Assembly: GCA_016712175.1 (NCBI GenBank)
Contig: JADJRQ010000004.1
Coordinates: 1-64,000, forward strand
Source of the DNA: Solirubrobacterales bacterium
GTDB lineage: Bacteria; Actinomycetota; Thermoleophilia; Solirubrobacterales; 70-9
Length of the DNA stretch: 64,000 nt
Direction: 5' to 3'
The position numbers were made by a program, and so were the translations under genes. Shown here piece by piece: positions 1-8,313 of the stretch (its first letter is position 1; each line of letters opens with the position of its first letter). The notes beneath the pieces were generated by a model. The model did no database searches and was not told the origin of the DNA. It saw nothing but the letters and a program-made list of their open reading frames with translations.

Positions 1-1456
1 CGACGTCGTGGGTCGAGATAAGCATGGCCGCGCCGCGACCGGAGAGTTGCTTGACCAGTTTGCTCAACCCGTCCTTGAGGCCACGGTCCATACCCCGGGT
101 CGGCTCATCTAGTGCGATCAGGCCAGGCAGGTCATCACCTTCCATCCGCCCTGCCAGCGCGATTGCCAGAGCCAGCCGCTGCCGTTCTCCACCGGAGAGG
201 TCGCGGGGATCGCTTTCAGGGTCAAGATTGAGTCCAACGGCGTCGAGGGCGGCTTCCCCGACGGGCCCCGAAAGCTCGTCGGCAATGCGTTCACGCACCA
301 GGTAGTCACCGGGATTCTGGGTCAAAAGCCCGATGCCGCCGGGAACCTCGACCTTTCCCTTGACCGGGTCGATCAGCCCGGCGGCCGTTCGCAGCAAGGT
401 CGACTTGCCCGCGCCGTTCCTGCCCATCAGGGCCACCCGTTCTCCCGGCTCGATCTCGAGGTCTATCCCTCGCAGGACGTCGACCGGTCCGTCTCCGGGG
501 TCAAGCTCGACCCAGAGGCCCTTCGACCTGAGCGCCCGGCCCTTGCGGGAAGGACTCGGCTCATCCGGTTCGACCGTCTCCTCCCCCGGTTCGAGTCCTG
601 GCTCAAGTCCGCGCAGGCGCAGCGTGGCACGGGCGTCGCGGACACCGACTGGCAGCGGATCGACGCCGGCACAAGAAAACAAACGCGCCGAAGGTGTGGC
701 GAGCGCCGGGTCGGTGGCGATCGCGTACTCGAGGAACTCGCGCGGTCCACCGTCGAAACCGATTCGGCCCCCGTCCATCGCGATCACCCGGTCGGCGGCG
801 GCCAGACAACGTTCGATCCGGTGCTCGGCGAGGACGACCGCCACACCCCACTCCTCATTCAGCCGGCGGAGCAGCCAGATCAACTCGTCGCCGGCAACCG
901 GATCGAGCTGTGAGGTCGGCTCGTCGAGCAGCACGAGCGGCGGCCGGGTCACCAGGGCGACGGCCAGCGCGACCCGCTGCATTTCACCGCCGGAGAGCGT
1001 AGTCACTGTGCGCGGGAGCAGATGCGGGATGTTCAGGGCGAGAGCCACCTCTTCGACTGCCCGGGCCCTATCCGCCGGATGATCCCCGCGAAAACGCAAC
1101 GGCAAGTCGAGCTCAGCCGAAACTGTGGTCGAGATGATCTGCGTCTCGGGATCCTGCGCCACGTAACCGACCACGTCGGCAAGCTCGCCCGGACCGAACT
1201 GGCGGGTGTCCCGGCCGGCGACTTCCGCCTGACCCTCGATCTCACCACCGTGGAAATGAGGGATCAGGCCGCAGGCTGCACGGAGGAGCGAAGTCTTGCC
1301 GGTGCCGGACCGGCCCGAGAGCACGAGGAACTCCCCGGCATCGACCCGCAGCGAAACATCATTGAGCACGGGCTGGGATGCACCGGCGTAGGTGTAAGTC
1401 AGTGAATCGATCGCCAGCGCCGGCCGGCCGGTGGTCCGTTCAGCGGCCCTGGGCAT
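1..1456 (-). CDS. ECF transporter ATPase, fused double-domain EcfA (3' end cut by window edge)
   Basis: Energises an energy-coupling-factor vitamin/metal importer at the inner face of the membrane. One open frame holds two ABC ATPase domains. The first has Walker A GRSGTGKTS near residue 47, signature LSGGEMQR and Walker B VLLDEPTSQLD. The second has Walker A GRNGAGKST, signature LSGGERQR and Walker B LIALDEPTRGMD. This is the EcfA1-EcfA2 fusion known from many actinobacteria. The ATG at 1456 overlaps the end of ecfT by 17 bases, so the two are translationally coupled. The frame is still open at base 1, so the stop lies outside. No S component is visible; it may lie further downstream. Substrate is inferred as cobalamin from the riboswitch upstream. 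Confidence 0.9.
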   Translation of the reverse strand, partial: MPRAAERTTGRPALAIDSLTYTYAGASQPVLNDVSLRVDAGEFLVLSGRSGTGKTSLLRAACGLIPHFHGGEIEGQAEVAGRDTRQFGPGELADVVGYVAQDPETQIISTTVSAELDLPLRFRGDHPADRARAVEEVALALNIPHLLPRTVTTLSGGEMQRVALAVALVTRPPLVLLDEPTSQLDPVAGDELIWLLRRLNEEWGVAVVLAEHRIERCLAAADRVIAMDGGRIGFDGGPREFLEYAIATDPALATPSARLFSCAGVDPLPVGVRDARATLRLRGLEPGLEPGEETVEPDEPSPSRKGRALRSKGLWVELDPGDGPVDVLRGIDLEIEPGERVALMGRNGAGKSTLLRTAAGLIDPVKGKVEVPGGIGLLTQNPGDYLVRERIADELSGPVGEAALDAVGLNLDPESDPRDLSGGERQRLALAIALAGRMEGDDLPGLIALDEPTRGMDRGLKDGLSKLVKQLSGRGAAMLISTHDV

Positions 1457-2336
1457 TTCGCCTCCCGCCGCTTCGCCAGGTCGTAAGTCCCGCAATCAGG
1501 AAGAGCGCTGCCAGTGACACCGACATCGGGCTCAGCGAGTAATCCAGTTCCGGATAGGTGACCAGTTCCCCGACGCCCACGACAATGGAAGTCAGTGCCG
1601 CCACGGCCAGAATCGAGCCGGCCACCCAGAACCTGGCGTCGTATCGCGAAGGGGCTTTCCTGAACTTGGTTCCGGACGTGCTCTGCGCATATCCCCGGAG
1701 TTCGAGTGTGGCCGCAACGTCAACCGCCCGATCCAGAGAGCTGGAAAGCAGCCGGTGCGCCATCGCGACCTTGCCGACCGGAGTGGCCCCGGGACCGCGC
1801 AACTCGGCGGCTTCCGAAAGACGGGCCTGATCGGTGGCAGCGAGCGGCACGAGTCGGGAGATCAGGGTGGCGGTGAGGGCAGAACGCCGGGCCACACCGT
1901 GAACAGCCTGAAGGATCCGGTCAGGATCAACACAGGCCGAGTAGACACCGATGACAACCATGGTGCCGAGAACACGCAGGCCGATGACCCCTCCGGCCGC
2001 GAACGACTCAAGGGTGACGTTGACCTGGCCGAGAACCGGCCATTCGCCGAGACGGGCGAGGACCGTGGCCCCCCGGCTGGTGACCAGGACGTTGATCACC
2101 ACCATCGAGATCGCAAGCACCAGCCCCAGCCGGACCGAGAACCAGACCGCACGATCCGCGCGGCAACCGAAACCGGCGATCGCCGCTCCGAGGGTCGCGG
2201 CCACCAGGACCACGGGGTCGGAAGAAAGGAAGCAGAGACCGAGGTACGCACCGAGGTAGAGGCCCACGGGCGCCAGAGACGCGGTCTGCAGGGTGCCGCG
2301 GCGTGGGACGTATGCGAGTGGGGAAAGTTTCTTCAT
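1440..2336 (-). CDS. ecfT: Energy-coupling factor transmembrane protein EcfT
   Basis: Membrane scaffold that joins the EcfA ATPases to a substrate-binding S component. The 298-residue product has several hydrophobic segments and the two family coupling motifs, here AAELRG (after SRLVPLAATDQ) and ATLELRG, which correspond to the ARG motifs that dock into the ATPases. The start follows the preceding lipoprotein stop by nine bases and the 3' end overlaps the ATPase gene. The order riboswitch, DUF4430, DUF4430, EcfT, EcfA suggests a single cobalamin-controlled transcript. Family call is secure; the transported substrate is inference. Confidence 0.88.
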   Translation of the reverse strand: MKKLSPLAYVPRRGTLQTASLAPVGLYLGAYLGLCFLSSDPVVLVAATLGAAIAGFGCRADRAVWFSVRLGLVLAISMVVINVLVTSRGATVLARLGEWPVLGQVNVTLESFAAGGVIGLRVLGTMVVIGVYSACVDPDRILQAVHGVARRSALTATLISRLVPLAATDQARLSEAAELRGPGATPVGKVAMAHRLLSSSLDRAVDVAATLELRGYAQSTSGTKFRKAPSRYDARFWVAGSILAVAALTSIVVGVGELVTYPELDYSLSPMSVSLAALFLIAGLTTWRSGGRRNAQGR

Positions 2337-2345
2337 GGCGACGGT

Positions 2346-3287
2346 TCAGAGTACGGGCAGTGAGACGACCTGGCCGCTTTTCACGGCGGCGGCATAGCGA
2401 TGTTCAAGGTCGGTTCTGGTTAGGGCTGAGGCCGCGGTCTCGACGCCCGCTTCGCTACCGCCAGTCACGAACCACACCGGAGCACCTTCCCCGCGACGAG
2501 CCGCGGCAATCAGTCCGGCATCCGACCCAAAATTCTCTGCCTGGTGACCCTCCTGATCGAGCCCGATCAGGCTGTTCGATCCGCCGTCCGAATCGAACCG
2601 GGCGAAGATCCCGCTCGACGACGGATCGGATTCAATCCGCGAGGCATCGGTATCTGCCTTGACCCGGTCCCAGGTGCCAACCACGAAACGCAGGGTGTCG
2701 CCTGTGGGCGACATCCCGTCCACCGATATGTCGGCATCGACCCCGGCCTCGGTCAGTCGTTCCTTGACCCGTCTGCAGGCATCGGCCGAGTCGAGGCACT
2801 CGACCGAGACCGGCCAGTCCGAGCCCCTGTAACCAGTCGACATCGGGGCGGGGAACGCACCAACCACAGCGCCGACTTCCATCGCGTCGGTCCAGTCGCG
2901 GTAGTCCCACCAAACCTGATCACCGGCGTTGACCGGGAACTCGGCTCCACCGACTTCCGAGACGATGCCGTTGACCGAGAAGAACCAGTCGAAACTCCGA
3001 CCACCCGGGGTACCGCCTTCAAGTCCATCGACCGACTGGACAAAATCACCGCCGTAGCGGGTTTCGACATCGGCGTTGTCGTCGAGGACACGAATCGCGT
3101 CCCCGGACTCGGTCAAGTCGTCGAGTGACTTCTCGACCAGGACCTGGTTGCCGTAATCACGGGTCACCAGCAGGTCCGCGGTGCCCTTCTGGCTGCCAGC
3201 CCCCAGCCCGCAGCCGGAGAAAAGCAGCGCAGCCGCCGCCGTGGTGGCGACGGATGCGAACAGCTGCTTTGAGTCGAGTGCCGCGAT
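2346..3287 (-). CDS. DUF4430 lipoprotein, likely cobalamin-capture protein
   Basis: Predicted cell-surface lipoprotein. The frame contains a basic residue, a hydrophobic stretch and lipobox LLFSGC, then a DUF4430-type domain (VDGLEGG, FDWFFSVNGI, GDQVWWDYRDW), a fold related to the C-terminal beta domain of transcobalamin/intrinsic factor. The end of the protein is a second region of unknown role. The first ATG/GTG/TTG in frame is a GTG at 3167, downstream of the lipobox, which would remove the signal peptide. Upstream, the preceding TAA overlaps an ATC (TAATC) exactly where a coupled TAATG start would be expected, so the given start is that ATC. Either a rare AUC start or a base error. Binding of B12 is inferred from family resemblance and the riboswitch. 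Confidence 0.7.
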   Translation of the reverse strand: MAALDSKQLFASVATTAAAALLFSGCGLGAGSQKGTADLLVTRDYGNQVLVEKSLDDLTESGDAIRVLDDNADVETRYGGDFVQSVDGLEGGTPGGRSFDWFFSVNGIVSEVGGAEFPVNAGDQVWWDYRDWTDAMEVGAVVGAFPAPMSTGYRGSDWPVSVECLDSADACRRVKERLTEAGVDADISVDGMSPTGDTLRFVVGTWDRVKADTDASRIESDPSSSGIFARFDSDGGSNSLIGLDQEGHQAENFGSDAGLIAAARRGEGAPVWFVTGGSEAGVETAASALTRTDLEHRYAAAVKSGQVVSLPVL

Positions 3288-4022
3288 TACTTCTTGATCT
3301 TGATCAGGACACGATTCGAAGGGATCGTGTCGGCTTTGCGGGCCACGATCCTGGTCTTCTTCCTGACCTTGACCTTGGTGTAGCCCTTCGCGTTGGTGGG
3401 TGATCCGCCGACCGAGAGCCCGGCCCCCTCCACCGGCTTCTTCTTGCCCTTCGCGTTGTAACCAAGGACCCGAAGCTTGACTTTCGCGCCCTTTTTCACC
3501 CTGGACCGCCCCTTGAGGTAGAGCTCATCCGGACTCGGCTGGTTGTAGTCGGCCACCTGGTACCAGAGCGTGACGTCGTTCTTCCTGAGAACCACCTCTT
3601 CCGCACCAACCGACGAATCGGCGTGGTTCACCTTCAGCAGCCAGAACCCGGTCGGCGCGGCATCGAAGCCGCCGATGCCGCAGACGCCGAGACCAAAGTC
3701 GGATGCGTTGGTAATGGAAAGCGGCCGAAGGGCCGTGGCCACCTCGGACGCCCGGCTCAGGAGCCCCAGCGCGGTCGGACCGGTGAGGGACTTCGAGGCA
3801 TTACTCGAGCCTGGGCCGAAGCATCCGGCCTTGGAGCTCGACTTGACCTTGGTGGTACCGGTCTTCAACTTCTTGTCGACCAGGATCTTGCCGCTGGTGG
3901 TTACGACCCTGACGGTCGACGGGACTTTGCTTGCGGCACTGGCAGGCGCTGCGGAGAAAGCAAACAGCATGGTGAGCCCGAGGACGAGACCCAGGACGGG
4001 TTTGGTGAATTGACTTGAACAT
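3287..4022 (-). CDS. Secreted DUF4430-like protein, first gene after B12 riboswitch
   Basis: First gene of the cobalamin-riboswitch operon. The body has an export signal ending ASA, then a DUF4430-like domain with GFWLLKVNH, VVLRKNDVTLWYQV and a Lys-rich tail (KGAKVKLRVLGY, KVKVRKKTRIVARK) of a kind seen in other secreted proteins of this window. In frame, the first ATG is at 3970, inside the hydrophobic core of the signal peptide (preceding residues read TKPVLGLVLGLT). An ATG at 4022 with a GAAAG Shine-Dalgarno reads MFKSI in another frame, so one extra base between about 4000 and 4012 (AATT) probably breaks the true start. Coordinates assume that repair. The role as B12 binder is inferred. 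Confidence 0.68.
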
Positions 4023-4394
4023 TTGTGTCTTTCGTTCCGGCAGCCGTTACGCGAGGCTGCTGTTGTCGGTACGCCTATGGGTCTCGCCGCCTTCTCATTC
4101 CGCGCGTTACACGGGGATCAAGACGTCAGGGCCCGGTTATTCTTGACGTAAAGTCGGCAGGTCTTCGGACTAAGACGTTCAGTAGAGGCAGCCTTCCCAG
4201 ATTTTCGTCCAGTGGCTGAGTGCCTCTTATTTACGTCCCTACCGCTGCGCGCCAGTTCCGGAATTTGACCGGATTCCCTGACCCCGCTGAGTGGGGGTGC
4301 GACCGACTTCACGAAGATCATAGTGCTGAATGACTTCTGAATGCGTGCTTCGGTTGGGCGAAAGACGAGGTATCTCCTATACCGTCCCCCGTCG
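4023..4394. other. Intergenic region between the B12 operon and dedA
   Basis: This 372-base divergent gap holds the cobalamin riboswitch on the minus strand. The remaining bases (about 4314-4394) must contain both the minus-strand promoter and the dedA promoter; I see no convincing -35/-10 pair in either direction. Confidence 0.6.
4147..4313 (-). promoter_or_regulatory. Cobalamin riboswitch (B12 element)
   Basis: Read on the minus strand, the region carries the hallmark B12 box AGTCCGAAGACCTGCC (4156-4171), the upstream AGGGAATCCGGT...ATTCCGGAACTG core, GCCACTGG and TGGGAAGGC. The outer P1 helix is visible: CGTGAAGTCGG (4303-4313) pairs with CCGACTTTACG (4147-4157) with one G-U. It lies 125 bases before the first DUF4430 gene. 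A possible expression platform follows: TCAAGA can pair with TCTTGA around 4120-4146. By family knowledge, adenosyl- or aquocobalamin would repress the operon. Confidence 0.92.
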
Positions 4395-5129
4395 ATGGAA
4401 TCTCTCGCCCAACTGATGCACACCCTCCCCCTCGCCCTCGGCCCCAGCTGGCTCGACCCCCAGACCCTGATCGAGAAGTTCTCGATGATCGGACTTCTCC
4501 TCATCGTCTTCGCGGAGTCCGGCTTGATGTTCGGCTTCTTCCTGCCGGGTGATTCGCTCCTCTTCACGGCCGGCCTGCTCTCGGCGACGACCGACCTGCT
4601 GCCGAGCATCTGGGTGCTGGTCATCCTGATCCCGATCGCCGCCATCGCCGGCGACCAGTGCGGCTACTGGATCGGCCGCAAGTTCGGCCCACCGCTCTTC
4701 AATCGCCCGGACAGCCGGTTCTTCAAGCGCGAGTTCGTCGATCAGACTGCAGCGTTTTTCGAGAAGCACGGCCCGAAAGCAGTCATCCTGGCCCGCTTCG
4801 TCCCGATTGTGCGGGCGTTCGTGCCGGTGATGGCCGGCACCTCGAAGATGAACTACCGGACCTTCCTGACCTTCGACATCATCGGCGGCATCCTCTGGGG
4901 AGCCGGCGTCGTCACGCTCGGCTACTTCCTCGGACAGATCGACTTCGTCGAGAAGTACATCGAGTTCATCCTGATCGGCGTCGTCGGGCTCTCGTTCGTC
5001 CCCGTGATCCTCGAGATTATGAAGGCCCGCAGGGCGGCCGACACCAACCAGAAGCCGGAGCCTTTCGAGAATCCGATCGACGAAGATGGCGAGCCGATCC
5101 ACCCGGAAGCCGGGCAAGGCCCGCTCTAG
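4395..5129 (+). CDS. DedA family membrane protein (VTT domain)
   Basis: Integral membrane protein of the DedA/SNARE-associated family, involved in membrane homeostasis and in some bacteria undecaprenyl-phosphate or phospholipid flipping. Visible motifs are FGFFLPGDSLLF near the N-terminus and ILARFVPIVRAFVPVMAG in the middle, followed by GGILWGAGVVTLGYFLG, all diagnostic of the family. Four to five hydrophobic segments; the last 35 residues are acidic and cytoplasmic. The start used is ATG 4395 (MESLAQLM); an in-frame ATG at 4341 would add 18 basic residues and is less likely. The 3' end overlaps the convergent amine oxidase by four bases. Confidence 0.87.
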   Translation: MESLAQLMHTLPLALGPSWLDPQTLIEKFSMIGLLLIVFAESGLMFGFFLPGDSLLFTAGLLSATTDLLPSIWVLVILIPIAAIAGDQCGYWIGRKFGPPLFNRPDSRFFKREFVDQTAAFFEKHGPKAVILARFVPIVRAFVPVMAGTSKMNYRTFLTFDIIGGILWGAGVVTLGYFLGQIDFVEKYIEFILIGVVGLSFVPVILEIMKARRAADTNQKPEPFENPIDEDGEPIHPEAGQGPL

Positions 5130-6501
5130 CCGGCCAGGTTGTACATCGCTTCGAGCGTGGACATTCCGCTCCGGAGCACCTCTTCGTCACTCCAGTTCGA
5201 CAGGTCCGCCGCCTGCGACCCCCCATTGAGGCCCATCAGCAGCGGCTTGCCCAGATAGTGGTTTCCGTTGATCCACTCGGCCCAGAGGCCGGGGCGATCC
5301 GGATCGATCCACTGGAACATCTCGGCGTGCGGTTCCCAGAAGACTTCGTCGAAGGCGAGCCAGAGCTTGTCGAGCACCCCCGCCCCCAGGGCATCGATCG
5401 CCTGCTGATTGACCGCGGGCAGTTCCGGTTCGAAACTGATCGAACCCGCCTTGAGAACCCCGATCGGAACCGTCACCACAACGAGGTCGGAAGACAGGCT
5501 GCCACCGTCCACGGTCCCAACCACCACTCCGTCGCCCGAGTGGTTGACTGATACTACCGCCGTACTCGTCTGAACCGGCAAATCACCGGCGGCCGTCGTA
5601 AGCAGGTCGGCATAGTTGCCAGCAAGCAGCGCATCGCCCCCGCCGTAGGACCCGCCCTCCCAGGTCGCGAGCACCGAAAGCTCTTCCGGGTCAGCGCCGT
5701 ATTCCTGCGAAACGTCATAGGTGATCGCCCACTGGAGTCCGGGCGTTCGGCGGTCCGGCAATGAATCGCTCAGCGGATCGACCGCCGCCTGGGCCCGGGA
5801 GCCGTCATACGAGCGAAACGCCTTGTTCATCTGCGCCTCCCCGGCCAGACCCGCCCGCCGCTGCTCGGGATTCACGAAATCGAACTCAAAATCGAAAGGA
5901 ACTATCTCTACGCCGGCGTCCTTCGCCATCCCGACCAGGGGGCTTCCGGTCAGCCCCTGGATCCAGGAAGCACCCAGCTCAGCCGGGACCCCGTCGAGCT
6001 CTTCTGAACGAACCCGCCCGCCGACCTGATCGCGCATCTCGAGGACCGTGACCTCAAAACCGTCGTCAGTCAGCTTGCGGGCGCAGGCGAGTCCGGACGC
6101 CCCCGCGCCGATCACGATCACCGAACGACCGGGGCCGCTGCCACTCCCGATCTCACCGGCTGTGCGAATGCCGGATTCAACCGCACCCCTGACGGTCGAC
6201 GGATAGCTGATCGCAGTTGCTTCGCCGGTAAAGAACAGCCGGTCGGCCACCGGTTCGGCGAGCATCCGCCGCAGGCTGGCACCATGGGGACTCGGCGGCA
6301 AATACGAATACGAACCGAAGGCCGTTGGATCCTTCAGCCAGTTGGTTCGGATGTAGGCCGTCGGAGACGGGATGTCGTATGAAGGCAGGCGGTCGAGGAC
6401 CGATGTGGAAGATGAGAATGGCAAGCGGCACCCCGCCAGGCCGGCTGCGGCTGCCAGAGCGATCCCACCACCTATGAACTCTCTCCTCCTGATGCCCCCA
6501 A
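5126..6501 (-). CDS. Circularly permuted flavin amine oxidase, Tat lipoprotein
   Basis: FAD-dependent amine oxidase by motif, but in rearranged order. The segment normally at the C-terminus of monoamine/polyamine oxidases (DIPSPTAYIRTNW, GSYSYLPP, DRLFFTGEATA, GAVESGIRTAGEI) is at the N-terminus. A GSGSGPG linker then leads into the FAD Rossmann start VIVIGAGASGLACA, VGGRVRS and the substrate domain, and the protein ends at LEAMYNLAG, where the usual C-terminal block would begin. Upstream of the first in-frame start (TTG 6424) the frame reads RRREFIGGG, an Ala-rich stretch and LAGC, a Tat-lipoprotein signal with no start codon. A TTG at 6501 with SD GGGAGG comes into frame if the G5 run at 6495-6499 were G6, giving MGGIRRREF; coordinates assume this. 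Probably attached outside the membrane; substrate unknown. Confidence 0.82.
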
Positions 6502-6517
6502 CGGTAACCTCCCAGGG

Positions 6518-7144
6518 ATGCGTCGCGCACTAATCACCATGATCGTCGGGTTCGCCCTGCTCGGAGTTCCGAGCCAGGCAGGCGCCGTGACCGCCAAGAC
6601 AACCACCTTCGTCGCCGGTTTCGAAGGCTACTTCTCCTGCGTCTACACCGATCCCGCCGGGCACGCAACGATCGGCTATGGACACCTGCTCCACCTGGGA
6701 GCCCCGACGAAGAAGGACAAAAAGAAGTGGGGCTGCATCTCCAACGCTCGCGCCCTGAAACTGCTCCGGCGGGACCTCAAGTCAACCGAGAACGCCATGT
6801 TCGACGAGATCGGCAACGCTGCCGTCTCTCCGTCGATGATCACCGCCCTGACGTCGTTCACCTTCAATCTCGGTGCCGGGGCTCTGGAGCCACGAAAGAC
6901 CAAGGGTCAGAAACGCCGAACCGCCATCGCCAAAAGGGTGCGGCGCGGCAAGTACAAGAAGGCCGCCAAGGAGATGCTCCAGTACGACGGCATCATCGTC
7001 CGCGGCAAGCGCGTAGAACTCAAGGGCCTCCGGATCAGACGCCGCAAGGAGTACCGGCTGATGATCAAAGGAATCTCGGAGCTGAAGCCCTGCACCAAGA
7101 ACTGCACGGACAGCGGCGCCGGCGGCGGCCTCAGCCCCGGCTGA
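6518..7144 (+). CDS. Secreted GH24 (T4-type) lysozyme
   Basis: Muramidase that cuts peptidoglycan between MurNAc and GlcNAc. After a signal peptide (about residues 1-23, ending AGA) come FVAGFEGYFSCVYTDPAG and HATIGYGH. Glu36, Asp45 and Thr51 have the same spacing (9 and 6) as the T4 lysozyme triad E11/D20/T26. A later helix SMITALTSFTFNLGAGAL matches the family core. The C-terminal 60 residues are Lys/Arg-rich, then Gly-rich. No other phage genes are near, so this reads as a chromosomal autolysin or weapon rather than prophage lysis. Its start is only 16 bases from the proposed start of the divergent amine oxidase. Confidence 0.85.
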   Translation: MRRALITMIVGFALLGVPSQAGAVTAKTTTFVAGFEGYFSCVYTDPAGHATIGYGHLLHLGAPTKKDKKKWGCISNARALKLLRRDLKSTENAMFDEIGNAAVSPSMITALTSFTFNLGAGALEPRKTKGQKRRTAIAKRVRRGKYKKAAKEMLQYDGIIVRGKRVELKGLRIRRRKEYRLMIKGISELKPCTKNCTDSGAGGGLSPG

Positions 7145-7179
7145 CCCTCCCCCCCTGCACGGCCGGAGCCGTCGATTCA

Positions 7180-7263
7180 TGCGGCCGAGAGGAGTCGAAC
7201 CTCCACATCCTTTCGGACACAGGCACCTGAAGCCTGCGCGTCTACCAGTTCCGCCACGGCCGC
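7180..7263 (-). tRNA. tRNA-Leu (anticodon CAG)
   Basis: The minus strand folds as a class II tRNA: acceptor GCGGCCG (7257-7263) pairs with CGGCCGC (7181-7187), discriminator A at 7180. The anticodon stem CAGGC/GCCTG encloses loop TTCAGGT, giving anticodon CAG. A long variable arm (TGTCCGAAAGGATG) and GGTTCGACTCC T arm fit leucine. No encoded CCA. Confidence 0.95.
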
Positions 7264-7336
7264 GTGGAGGCGCAACTCTAACGCCTGCCGCCTCGGGGTG
7301 GCTTAGAGGCCCGGATTGTTACTATGGCCGTCGCTT

Positions 7337-7409
7337 GCCGCTATCGTCCAGGGGTCTAGGACGCCGGATTCTCAGTCCGGAAACCGGGGTTCGAATCCCC
7401 GTAGCGGTA
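7337..7409 (+). tRNA. tRNA-Glu (anticodon CTC)
   Basis: Acceptor GCCGCTA (7337-7343) pairs with TAGCGGT (7402-7408) with a terminal G-U; discriminator A. The anticodon stem CCGGA/TCCGG holds loop TTCTCAG, anticodon CTC. The T arm is CGGGGTTCGAATCCCCG. It lies on the opposite strand to the neighbouring tRNA-Leu. Confidence 0.95.
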
Positions 7410-7440
7410 CTCACCACGAATTCGTCCAGGAGGGTTGAAC

Positions 7441-8250
7441 ATGAAGATCTATTCCTGGAACGTGAACGGCATCCGGGCGGTTATCCGGAAGAACGACTTC
7501 GGGCCTTTCGTCGCGGAGCATCAACCCGACATCATCTGCCTGCAGGAAACCAAGGCCCAGCAAGGGCAGGCCGAGATCGACCTTCCCGACTACGAGGAAT
7601 ACTGGAACTCGGCTGAAAAGGCTGGTTATTCCGGCACCGCGATTTTCACCCGACCCAAACCGATCTCGGTGCTCAACGACATGACGTCCGACATTTCCGA
7701 GGAGCACGGGCTCCACGACGATTCGTATGGCGATCCCATGAAAGAGGGTCGGATCATCAGTGCCGAATACGAGCACTTCTACGTGGCGACCGCCTACGTT
7801 CCGAATGCCAAACGCGACCTGACCCGCCTCCCCTTGCGCTTCAACCAGTGGGACCCGGCCCTACTCGCCCACCTCAAGGCCCTCGAGAAGAAGAAGCCGG
7901 TGATCTTCTGCGGTGACCTGAATGTCGCGCACACCGAAGACGACCTTTCCAATCCGAAAGCCAACGTCGGCGAACACGGTTTCACCGACGAAGAACGTGA
8001 GGGATTCCAGAACTTCATGGACGCCGGCTTCATCGACACCTTCCGGCTGTTCAATGAAGGCAACGGCCACTACAGTTGGTGGTCGTACATGTCGAAGGCC
8101 CGCGAACGCAACGTCGGCTGGCGGATCGACTACTTCCTGGTCTCCGCGGAACTCAAGGATGCGGTGGTCGGTGCCGAGATCCACAACGACATCATGGGCT
8201 CGGACCACTGCCCGGTGAGCGTCGAGCTGGATCTGGCCAAACTCCGCTGA
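7441..8250 (+). CDS. xth: Exodeoxyribonuclease III (AP endonuclease)
   Basis: Mg-dependent endonuclease/exonuclease/phosphatase family enzyme that incises DNA at abasic sites in base excision repair. Motifs in order: WNVNGIRA (metal-site Asn), CLQETKA (catalytic Glu), CGDLNVAHTEDD, WRIDYFLVS and GSDHCPV, the complete ExoIII set. 269 residues is the normal length. The ATG at 7441 is chosen over an in-frame TTG at 7435 because GGAGGG lies seven bases before it. It follows tRNA-Glu closely and ends before a strong hairpin shared with the convergent gene. Confidence 0.95.
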   Translation: MKIYSWNVNGIRAVIRKNDFGPFVAEHQPDIICLQETKAQQGQAEIDLPDYEEYWNSAEKAGYSGTAIFTRPKPISVLNDMTSDISEEHGLHDDSYGDPMKEGRIISAEYEHFYVATAYVPNAKRDLTRLPLRFNQWDPALLAHLKALEKKKPVIFCGDLNVAHTEDDLSNPKANVGEHGFTDEEREGFQNFMDAGFIDTFRLFNEGNGHYSWWSYMSKARERNVGWRIDYFLVSAELKDAVVGAEIHNDIMGSDHCPVSVELDLAKLR

Positions 8251-8255
8251 GCCAT

Positions 8256-8287
8256 GGGAAAGGCGGCCCGGAGGCCGCCCGTTCCCG
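8256..8287. terminator. Bidirectional hairpin terminator
   Basis: GGCGGCC (8262-8268) and GGCCGCC (8273-8279) form a perfect stem with a CGGA loop, extended by GGGAA/TTCCC. It sits between the converging xth and first paralogous secreted-protein gene. Almost the same GC core recurs at 9579 and 11961. Confidence 0.7.
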
Positions 8288-8313
8288 AACTCCTATGACT
8301 TCTCAATCCCGGC

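Noticed and set aside
3285..6501. Genome-wide use of AUC as a start codon
   Set aside because: Two genes show ATC where a start is expected, but the amine oxidase case is better explained by a lost G giving a TTG start with an ideal SD. One remaining example is too few.
6518..7144. Prophage lysis gene
   Set aside because: GH24 lysozyme but with its own signal peptide and no holin, tail or integrase genes around; next to housekeeping genes.
7180..7409. Integration site (att) at the tRNA genes
   Set aside because: No integrase and no repeat of a tRNA 3' end seen in the window.
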